12,170 nt of DNA from Promethearchaeota archaeon. Lineage in GTDB: Archaea; Asgardarchaeota; Lokiarchaeia; Sigynarchaeales; SOKP01. Shown here in pieces: positions 6,359 to 12,170 of this stretch. How positions within the stretch are numbered: position 1 is the stretch's first letter; each line of letters starts with the position of its first letter. The DNA is taken from contig JAEOUI010000089.1 of the NCBI GenBank assembly GCA_016839425.1, positions 1-12,170 of the forward strand. Reading direction: 5' to 3'. The position numbers were made by a program, and so were the translations under genes. The notes under the pieces were generated by a model. It had not been told where the DNA came from and ran no database searches. It saw only the letters and a list, made by a program, of their open reading frames with translations.

Positions 6359-6748
6359 TTATTTATGAATATCATACGAAAGATCTAATTCGTCTCCAGT
6401 TCGGCCCCGTATGCCCCATTTATAGGATTTGCTTTCAAGGAAGAATATTTCAATATCGTTTTCCGAAATCGATAACTCGGCTTTAATTCGCTTTATTAAA
6501 TAATAAATTAGTTGTTTTATTGTTTCTTTTTGTCTTCCCTTGAACAAGATGATTTCTATTATGGTATAATCTTCAGTTCTATTTGTTGGATAAAAAAAAT
6601 CTTCCTTATTTAACAGAAAAAACCTTTGGAACTTCTTTTCTACGGGTAATCCTAAAACTTCCACCAAGCAGGAGTGAATTATATCAGATAATTTATATTT
6701 AATGACATTTAGTTTATCCTTCAAGCCATATATTTTTACTTGTACCAC
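6359..6748 (-). CDS. Tautomerase-superfamily protein lacking the catalytic Pro-1
   Basis: This 129-residue protein matches the longer tautomerase family (MSAD-like, two beta-alpha-beta units). Visible family blocks are HSCLVEVLGLPVEKKFQRF, EDFFYP, DYTIIEIILFKGRQKETIKQ, IKAELSISENDIEIFFLE and, at the end, WGIRGRTGDELDLSYDI. Members normally begin Met-Pro, and the N-terminal proline freed by Met removal is the catalytic base or acid. Here codon 2 is GTA (Val). The reading frame has a TAG two codons before the GTG start, so a longer N-terminus is excluded. Otherwise the fold appears intact, so it may be non-catalytic or use other residues. It starts 13 bases after the antiporter stop codon and is very probably in its operon. 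Confidence 0.8.
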   Translation of the reverse strand: MVQVKIYGLKDKLNVIKYKLSDIIHSCLVEVLGLPVEKKFQRFFLLNKEDFFYPTNRTEDYTIIEIILFKGRQKETIKQLIYYLIKRIKAELSISENDIEIFFLESKSYKWGIRGRTGDELDLSYDIHK

Positions 6749-6761
6749 TATCTAAAATCCT

Positions 6762-8183
6762 CTATGCTGTAATTTTCGGAATAATTTCTTCTCTTTTTTC
6801 TTTTTTGTTCAAGTAAGAGAATAAAATCGGAGATATAACCGATGTTATGATTGCAATCAACACGGCTGATTCGAAGATGGTCTTTGATAAAAATCCTCCT
6901 AAATATCCTATCTCTGCCGATGCGATGATTAGACTTAATCTCGACGATTGGAGTATCCCTGAAGCGATACTCGCTCTTGTACCGTATTTCTTTCTGTATA
7001 GGATGTAATTTGGAATAATCTTAACGAAGAACGCGATGCCTATCAGCGCGAGAGCAACGAATATAGATGTCCAATTCGAAAATAATTCTTCTATTTTCAT
7101 TTCGGCACCCACCATTATGAAAAATATCGGTATGAAAAATCCATAACCAATACCATGTAATTTTTCATGGAGTTCTTTAGCTTTTTGATATGGGCTAATG
7201 AGCGATATTAAAATTCCTGCAATAAATGCTCCTAAGATCATCTCTATCCCAAAAACTTCAGACAGGAATATGAAAATTATTAGTAAGAATAAGGAACCAG
7301 TGACCTTTATTTCAGTAGTTGATTTTTCTTTAACGATGAGTTTGGCGTACCATTTTGGATGTTTTTTTAAGATCTTAATTGCTTGAAAGCAGGATATAAA
7401 AATAATAAACACTAAGGGAATGAGCAATAATTGAACTCCGATAGCATCTTGAGCTAAAAATGCAGAAAGTAACGTGATGAGCACCATAGACACGAAATCG
7501 GCAATTATAGATACGATGAGAATAGCTTGCCCATATTCGCTTTCAGACAATTTTAGTTCGAATAGAATAGGGAAAACGATTCCTACTGAAGTCGTGGAAA
7601 ACATTACTCCCAAAAAGAGGAAATTCATTGGTTGGTGAAATAAAGAAATTAAAAACATTAATATAATTGAAAAGACTAAAGTAAATAAATAGGAAACGAC
7701 TCCTATTAGATATGGCTTATTGCTAATCTCAAGATCTGAGAAATTCCAATGCCTATGAACTCTATGTTTTATCACTCTTTCGTTTATTGACTTTGCAATA
7801 ATTCTTTCTAATTTTGGTGCTTCTTTAATGTTGTTATTCTCTGGAATGAGTTCTTGCTCTTCCTCTGTGAACCTTTTTTTAATATATTTTTCCTTGACTT
7901 TTGCCTTGATTGACTTTTTTATTTCTGGGTGTAAGAGATGCTCGAAATCCACTTCGATGCCTGATAAGAACATTAAAAACGCAAATCCCAAGAATCTCAG
8001 AAAATCTAACCACGGATCGTCCTCTGGAATGATGTTAAATCCCGACGCTCCTATGATAAAACCTACAACAAGTTCTCCAATCACAATGGGTATGGAGAAT
8101 TTCTTTATTTTTGAAATAATGATGGGAATTGTAAATGCGAAAAAAACGACAATTAAAAGTGGCACATATTGCTCAAACGACAT
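6762..8183 (-). CDS. Cation:proton antiporter, CPA (KefB/NhaP-like) family
   Basis: This 473-residue integral membrane exchanger has about twelve hydrophobic segments. Family signatures are PIVIGELVVGFIIGASG (residues 32-48), FLGFAFLMFLSGIEVDF (64-80) and STTSVGIVFPILFELKLS (196-213). Also visible are the core helix SIIADFVSMVLITLL with D229, and GAFIAGILISLISPY. The candidate ion-binding aspartate sits in AD rather than the ND or DD pairs common in these antiporters. Between helices there is an unusual hydrophilic stretch of about 70 residues (84-157), rich in Lys, Glu and Arg. It has no C-terminal TrkA-N/RCK domain, unlike KefB/KefC. ATG at 8183 is chosen over an in-frame TTG three codons earlier because it fits the family start and the TATA spacing. 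It probably exchanges Na+ or K+ for H+; ion choice cannot be read from sequence. It leads an operon with the tautomerase-like gene. Confidence 0.87.
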   Translation of the reverse strand: MSFEQYVPLLIVVFFAFTIPIIISKIKKFSIPIVIGELVVGFIIGASGFNIIPEDDPWLDFLRFLGFAFLMFLSGIEVDFEHLLHPEIKKSIKAKVKEKYIKKRFTEEEQELIPENNNIKEAPKLERIIAKSINERVIKHRVHRHWNFSDLEISNKPYLIGVVSYLFTLVFSIILMFLISLFHQPMNFLFLGVMFSTTSVGIVFPILFELKLSESEYGQAILIVSIIADFVSMVLITLLSAFLAQDAIGVQLLLIPLVFIIFISCFQAIKILKKHPKWYAKLIVKEKSTTEIKVTGSLFLLIIFIFLSEVFGIEMILGAFIAGILISLISPYQKAKELHEKLHGIGYGFFIPIFFIMVGAEMKIEELFSNWTSIFVALALIGIAFFVKIIPNYILYRKKYGTRASIASGILQSSRLSLIIASAEIGYLGGFLSKTIFESAVLIAIITSVISPILFSYLNKKEKREEIIPKITA

Positions 8184-8203
8184 GATCCACAAATAGTTGT
8201 GCG

Positions 8204-8213
8204 ATTTAAAAAG
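8204..8213 (-). promoter_or_regulatory. TATA-like box for the antiporter/tautomerase operon
   Basis: The minus strand reads CTTTTTAAAT, centred about 25 bases upstream of the ATG at 8183. The position predicts a leaderless or nearly leaderless mRNA. Confidence 0.4.
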
Positions 8214-8332
8214 ATTTCTAAATAATTAATTAAATGCGTAATTTATCTTTCTTTTAATGCTCCAATTTATGGGTGTTGTATTAATCTTGAAAAGCTTTCA
8301 AAAAGAAATGCAAAACTACTTAAATTTATATT

Positions 8333-9610
8333 TTAATCCAAATAGAACAATAAGAGCGGTACCAATGTTCCTTTAAGTGAAAATTTATCATTTTTTGGTT
8401 TATTTATTATGTTTAATGCTGTTTTGTTAATACAATTTTCGGCAGTTTCAAGTTCAAGCTTTTCCCTATATACTGGATCGTCGAGTGCAGAAAAAATATG
8501 ACGATTCCATTTCAAGCCAAGAGCGTTGGCTTGTAATTGTAAGCCGGCAAGAGACATTCCTGCTTCAATTTCAGACCAGTATTTAACATCAAGTATTTTA
8601 CTATGCATGAATCCCGAACAGGGCTTTTTTTTATCGATACATAATAAGATTGCGTAATCAGAAATCGATAGATTTAATGTGTTTCGAATGGTGTTAAGAA
8701 TATTATTGGTACTATATTTATGGATGCAATGATCGTATACTATATCATTATTTATATTAATCCAACGATGTAAACCCGATAAACCAATTGGATTATACAC
8801 ATACGCACCCTTTGACACCCCTGCAAGCTGCTCCACTAAAACCACGGGATACACAGAATGACCCGCACAACCTGAGGCATGAACGCGGCCATATCCATTT
8901 TTCTCCAAGGGATCTCGGTTCCCATGAGTTGCGTGATCTACTTCACCTTGACACGCCCAAAGTAATTGACTGAGCTCGTAAAGCGATGAATTGTCAGGAG
9001 ACTTGTTTTGAATTCTTTTAAATATTGCATCATCCAAGGAGATTCCATCATATTTGTTCTTATAAAGAAGGCGATTTTTATAGCATTCGGGCGTTTCAAG
9101 TAAATGGGTTGTATTATTTAATTTGATCTGAAGTGGTTCTAAACGATCTTCGAGTAGAATATCTCTATCCCTGTTTCGAACCGCTATAGAATACAAAAAA
9201 ATATTTTCTTGACTTGTTATTTTATTTACTAATTTATTGAAGCTCTTCGGCGTTCTGGCTCTTTGGGACACACCTAATCCAAGACTTCCAACTTTTAAAG
9301 AAAGATATTGCCAAGTAAGTCCTACTCTGACAAGTTCACTATTATCGATCTTTTCTTTGGAAATAAGTTCTGGATAAAGCTCCATGGTGTGTTTAGTTTT
9401 TACATCATCAGATAAGAAGTTAAGTTTTCCATTCTCATAAATATAGGCTCCCGAGGTATAGTCTGGACCTTCTGGTAATAAAATAAATAACTTTCTTGAT
9501 GGATCAACCTGATTTACTGAATGACAAATCTCGTTTACTTTAGACAGGGGGAGCGCCTCAGAATCACCTGAACAATCTTTCCTTTTTGCCAAACATTCTT
9601 GAAGACTCAC
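8333..9610 (-). CDS. Tandem SagB-type nitroreductase-fold protein
   Basis: This 425-residue protein contains two copies of the SagB-type FMN oxidoreductase domain. The second (about 190-385) has SLDDAIFKR, YELSQLLWACQG, RVHASGCAGHSVYPV and SKGAYVYNP. It ends in EAGMSLAGLQLQANALGLKWN, all in the family order. The first (about 2-148) has SLQECLAKR, SGAYIYENGKLNFLS and RVGLTWQYLSLKVGSLGLG, but lacks the region equivalent to RVHASGCAGHSVYP, so it looks degenerate. In the second copy the usual Arg-x-Ser-x-Arg flavin motif is weak (KRIQNKS). SagB enzymes oxidise azolines to azoles with a YcaO partner in peptide toxins, but many archaeal homologues stand alone. No YcaO or precursor peptide gene is in the window. 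GTG at 9610 is the only near start: a stop lies two codons upstream, and it coincides with the domain start. Substrate unknown. Confidence 0.8.
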   Translation of the reverse strand: MSLQECLAKRKDCSGDSEALPLSKVNEICHSVNQVDPSRKLFILLPEGPDYTSGAYIYENGKLNFLSDDVKTKHTMELYPELISKEKIDNSELVRVGLTWQYLSLKVGSLGLGVSQRARTPKSFNKLVNKITSQENIFLYSIAVRNRDRDILLEDRLEPLQIKLNNTTHLLETPECYKNRLLYKNKYDGISLDDAIFKRIQNKSPDNSSLYELSQLLWACQGEVDHATHGNRDPLEKNGYGRVHASGCAGHSVYPVVLVEQLAGVSKGAYVYNPIGLSGLHRWININNDIVYDHCIHKYSTNNILNTIRNTLNLSISDYAILLCIDKKKPCSGFMHSKILDVKYWSEIEAGMSLAGLQLQANALGLKWNRHIFSALDDPVYREKLELETAENCINKTALNIINKPKNDKFSLKGTLVPLLLFYLD

Positions 9611-9731
9611 GATAAATCACGATTTAAACAAATATTAGTATGCATATAGATAAGCTAAAATAAATATTCATTTGAATCATTGATTTTATAGAAAATTTAT
9701 ACTTATAGTTACTTTTATTTTACAACAAGGT

Positions 9732-9740
9732 ATTATAAAA
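9732..9740 (+). promoter_or_regulatory. TATA box for the DUF457 hydrolase gene
   Basis: ATTATAAAA is preceded by CAAGGT and centred about 27 bases before the ATG at 9763. This indicates a leaderless transcript, and no Shine-Dalgarno sequence is visible before the ATG, in agreement. Confidence 0.55.
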
Positions 9741-9762
9741 ACAATCAAACCATTATTCTATT

Positions 9763-10701
9763 ATGGACATAATTACTCACGCTGTGGTTGGTGGGCTTCT
9801 CTATCTCTTCTTCATGAAAGACATTAACTTACAATTCTTTTTTTTAGCAGTCTTTTGCGTGATCTTGCCCGATTTGGACATATTTCTCGAACCGTTAAAG
9901 CGCCTTTTCAAATCAAAATACTTAGAACATCGTGGCGGTTCTCATTCTTTCGTAATTGGGGTATTAATTTCTTTAGTCGTGGCAGGTGTGTATGCTTTAA
10001 TCTTTCATCAATCATATTTATTGTCTTGGATCGTGAGTACAATCTTCTATGGATTACATGTAACAATGGATTTATTAACAACGACAAGTGTTCCTTTTTT
10101 ATTTCCCGTCTCTAAAAAAGAATTATCTTTTAATGTTGAAAAAGCAGGGAGTCTCTTTACTATGATGAATTCGCTGATATTATTGATTTTAATTATTGTT
10201 TTATTCTATAATTCCGTCGATTTTTTCGTTTATGTAGTTTTAATTAATGTTTATACCGTTTTTTTCTTGGTATATTATGCTTTTCGGATAATTTCAAAAA
10301 GTTATGTTTCATTACGCTTAGGTGATGGCGAAAAAGCATTTCCTGGCGTTTTACCTTCATATTTTCTTATTTTCTCTACTAATATAGAAAATCAAGAAAT
10401 TAAATCAGCTATAGAAAGAATTAATATTTTCAAAAAAAAAAAAACAATCTATACTAATTCAACCTTATTAGAAAATGACGAAATGGATTTGTTCACGAAG
10501 GGTTTGGCTTGGTGTAACAAAGATTATTATTTTGCTAAATGGACAAAATTACCCGTATTTATGAGAAAAGAAGATCAATTCATAGTGAGATTATATTTCT
10601 TAGAAATAATGAACCGCAAAAGTGCTCTTTTCCTTCAACTAACCTATAGTACTTTAGATAAGAACCTTTTAGCCATTAAACAAGGTCGCGGGCATTTTTA
10701 G
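9763..10701 (+). CDS. DUF457/YdjM-type membrane-bound metal-dependent hydrolase
   Basis: This 312-residue protein has the YdjM family's His/Asp motifs in order. MDIITHAVVGG carries H6; then come ILPDLDIFLEP, EHRGGSHSF, and LHVTMDLLTTTSVPFLFP. These residues probably bind a divalent metal at the membrane face. Several hydrophobic helices surround them (about 10-38, 65-105, 130-178). The last 125 residues or so form a soluble C-terminal extension that the short bacterial YdjM proteins lack. Relatives include a LexA-regulated E. coli gene; the true substrate is unknown and may be a lipid or phosphoester. A run of thirteen A residues inside the gene encodes four lysines in the extension. The last four bases overlap the end of a convergent small gene on the minus strand. 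Confidence 0.82.
   Translation: MDIITHAVVGGLLYLFFMKDINLQFFFLAVFCVILPDLDIFLEPLKRLFKSKYLEHRGGSHSFVIGVLISLVVAGVYALIFHQSYLLSWIVSTIFYGLHVTMDLLTTTSVPFLFPVSKKELSFNVEKAGSLFTMMNSLILLILIIVLFYNSVDFFVYVVLINVYTVFFLVYYAFRIISKSYVSLRLGDGEKAFPGVLPSYFLIFSTNIENQEIKSAIERINIFKKKKTIYTNSTLLENDEMDLFTKGLAWCNKDYYFAKWTKLPVFMRKEDQFIVRLYFLEIMNRKSALFLQLTYSTLDKNLLAIKQGRGHF
10432..10444 (+). repeat. Homopolymer A13 inside the DUF457 coding region
   Basis: Thirteen consecutive A residues encode four consecutive lysines (IFKKKKTIY). The frame is open and family-like before it and open after it, so the length is in frame as read. Such runs are prone to polymerase slippage and to sequencing errors. Confidence 0.9.
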
Positions 10702-10868
10702 AACTGTTTTTGTCTTTTTATAACTTTATAAACTGAATATAACATGTAGATCAAGAAACTAGCAGGGATTAAGATTAAAAGAAGGATTCCATAAAGAATC
10801 GAGAAGTCCCCAAAAAAAATAATGACTAACCAAGAAATAATCGTAATGCTCCTATAACAATTTTCCAT
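10698..10868 (-). CDS. 56-residue two-helix membrane protein in the TetR operon
   Basis: Translation of the minus strand from ATG at 10868 gives a 56-residue protein starting MENCYRSITIISWLVIIFFG. It has a first hydrophobic helix (about 7-21), a short FSILYG turn, a second helix (about 28-46) and a positive C-terminus (YKVIKRQKQF), which predicts a cytosolic tail. GGTGG lies four bases before the ATG, a convincing ribosome binding site. The gene begins 37 bases after the TetR stop codon on the same strand, so the regulator and this protein probably share a transcript. It overlaps the end of the convergent DUF457 gene by four bases. No homologue is recognised. It could be a small transporter subunit, a stress-linked membrane peptide or a regulator partner. 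Confidence 0.6.
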   Translation of the reverse strand: MENCYRSITIISWLVIIFFGDFSILYGILLLILIPASFLIYMLYSVYKVIKRQKQF

Positions 10869-10905
10869 CTTTCCACCGTTATTTTACCCCTAAATTGTAT
10901 GAATT

Positions 10906-11592
10906 TTATTTACTTCGATAATTTGGATTGTTTGCTTTAAGATCGCTTTCGATAAATTCTCTTACTTTGGTCTCCGTGTATTCTCGGAGTTCTTTTTGAC
11001 TAATTGCTGATAAGATTGGACTGAGTGGTTCTGTTATGTCTTGGCGAAGTCGTATGTCCGCCTCTATTTTTGCGGCTCCAAAAACGACTGAAAATAGGAA
11101 ATACATTGTTTTTTCTACATTTGAAAGGTTTAAATTGTTTTTTTTTAGGGTATCTTTTATTTGTTGAATGCCCGTCTCGAATAAGTTAAAACGCTGGTAA
11201 TTTTTCTCTAAGGGACCAACTTTTTTTGATCTTGGTGCGTTTACAAGAAACATCATTTTAAATCTGTTATAATCTGCTGCAGCAAATTCTAAAAAAAATC
11301 GAACCCAGACCATAAAGTAATCGATAATGCTTGACCCTTCGTTTTCCTTGAATAATTTTTGCAATCCTTCTTGATATTGCGTGAAATATCTCTTGCGGAT
11401 GCCAATCCAAAGCTCTCTTTTACTAGAAATGTAGTTATAAACAAAAGCTTCTGACATTCCCAATTTTCTCGCCAAAGCTCGCATTGAAAACCCTCCACCA
11501 CTAATAAATAGTTCTTTCCCTGCGTCAAGAATTCGTTCGTATTGTTCGGCCTTTTCTTCTTCAGTTCGAGCTTTTGTTTTCTTTTCTTCCAT
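10906..11592 (-). CDS. TetR/AcrR-family transcriptional regulator
   Basis: This 228-residue protein has a classical TetR N-terminus. Helix 1 is AEQYERILDAGKELFISGG (about 15-33). The helix-turn-helix follows: FSMRALARKLGMSEAFVYNYI (about 35-55), then SSKRELW. The first ten residues are a charged extension. The C-terminal ligand-binding and dimerisation domain (about 75-215) is all-helical and belongs to no group I can name. The family usually represses neighbouring genes and is released by small hydrophobic ligands. Candidate targets are its own operon with the small two-helix membrane protein, and the adjacent methyltransferase. A TATA-like AATTAAAATATC lies about 20 bases before the ATG. 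No clear palindromic operator was found in the 150-base upstream gap. Confidence 0.9.
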   Translation of the reverse strand: MEEKKTKARTEEEKAEQYERILDAGKELFISGGGFSMRALARKLGMSEAFVYNYISSKRELWIGIRKRYFTQYQEGLQKLFKENEGSSIIDYFMVWVRFFLEFAAADYNRFKMMFLVNAPRSKKVGPLEKNYQRFNLFETGIQQIKDTLKKNNLNLSNVEKTMYFLFSVVFGAAKIEADIRLRQDITEPLSPILSAISQKELREYTETKVREFIESDLKANNPNYRSK

Positions 11593-11744
11593 TTTAAATA
11601 AGTGATATTTTAATTCCCACCGTTTAACAATCTTAATGAAAAAGATATTACATTTAAATTTTAACAGAATATTTTTTTATGTACTTTTTTTGAAATAGAA
11701 AAAAGATGTTAACTTGCGTTCATTAATTACAAAATCTAATGTCA

Positions 11745-12170
11745 TTAACACGAGTTTATTAATACAATTTTCATCATTTCATTTCCGTTTTTGATGAATT
11801 CGTAATCTACTTTCTTAATTGAGATCTTAATTCCTAAATCTTCACTATCTTTGAGAAGATTTGTTATAAATTTACTTTTTTCACCTTTCAAATTAACAAG
11901 AGGAAATATTCGAACTTCTTGCGATGAAATCCTCGTCATTTCTTTTATTGATTTTAAGTGAAATTCGTAATCGAATAGGTGATCGTAGAGAAATAACAAG
12001 TGCGATGAGAGAACCATATCAAATTGACGATTTTTTAATCCTGTTTCTGGCATTTTTTTTGCAATATATCTGTAGGGATTGTTCTTGAAATCTTTTAAGA
12101 AAAGCTCAGAAGCTTTTTTTCTTTGTTTTTTCAAATCTTTTTTTGTTAGAAATATGTCCCAATTATATAA
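11745..12170 (-). CDS. SAM-dependent methyltransferase, C-terminal part (5' end outside the window)
   Basis: The frame stays open to the right edge, so the 141 visible residues are the C-terminal part of a larger protein. The visible N-terminal end reads LYNWDIFLTKKDLKKQ and runs straight into the rest; an in-frame TTG at 12134 is not a likely start. KNRQFDMVLSSHLLFLYDH matches motif III/post-motif of a class I Rossmann methyltransferase family in which the Asp-Met/Leu-Val-Leu strand is followed by SHFLFLY. YEFHLKSIKEMTRIS, then EVRIFPLVNLKGEKSKF and DYEFIKNGNEMMKIV match its last strands. The glycine-rich SAM-binding motif would lie beyond 12170. Substrate unknown. It lies upstream of the TetR gene on the same strand, 152 bases away. 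Confidence 0.75.
   Translation of the reverse strand, partial: LYNWDIFLTKKDLKKQRKKASELFLKDFKNNPYRYIAKKMPETGLKNRQFDMVLSSHLLFLYDHLFDYEFHLKSIKEMTRISSQEVRIFPLVNLKGEKSKFITNLLKDSEDLGIKISIKKVDYEFIKNGNEMMKIVLINSC

Noticed and set aside
7198..8196. Plus-strand frames of 62 and 122 codons opposite the antiporter
   Set aside because: Antisense frames in a membrane-protein gene are often open; no start signals and no family resemblance.

Overview
This window most likely comes from an Asgard archaeon of the Lokiarchaeia type (Promethearchaeota). It is AT-rich and dense in small genes. It uses ATG, GTG and TTG starts, TATA-like boxes close to start codons and oligo-T terminators. It encodes a ubiquitin-like protein ending in a Gly-Gly motif plus a short tail, and a membrane protein with a longin/roadblock-like cytosolic domain. 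The taxonomic call is an inference from gene content; no ribosomal marker is present.

Left part (1-3,297, minus strand): the 5' half of a tRNA-Arg(GCG) runs off the left edge. After an AT-rich gap come two genes: a GlcD/VAO-type FAD-linked dehydrogenase and, directly downstream, a two-CCG-domain iron-sulfur protein of the GlcF/HdrD type. Together they look like a flavin dehydrogenase with its electron-transfer partner, probably acting on a 2-hydroxy acid.

Centre (3,298-6,264): a divergent promoter region leads into a plus-strand 7TM-longin-like protein and a possible tail-anchored microprotein. Facing them on the minus strand are a 45-residue charged helical microprotein (not an obvious ORF call), a Cys/His zinc-binding protein and the ubiquitin-like protein. 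This is the most Asgard-specific stretch and the best candidate for an undescribed functional neighbourhood.

Right part (6,359-12,170): a minus-strand CPA-type cation/proton antiporter is followed 13 bp later by a tautomerase-fold protein lacking the catalytic Pro-1. Next come a tandem SagB-like nitroreductase, a plus-strand DUF457/YdjM-type membrane metal-dependent hydrolase, and a minus-strand TetR regulator followed by a 56-residue two-helix membrane protein (ORF read directly from the sequence). A SAM-dependent methyltransferase cut by the right edge closes the window. No CRISPR array, insertion sequence or clear integrated element was seen.
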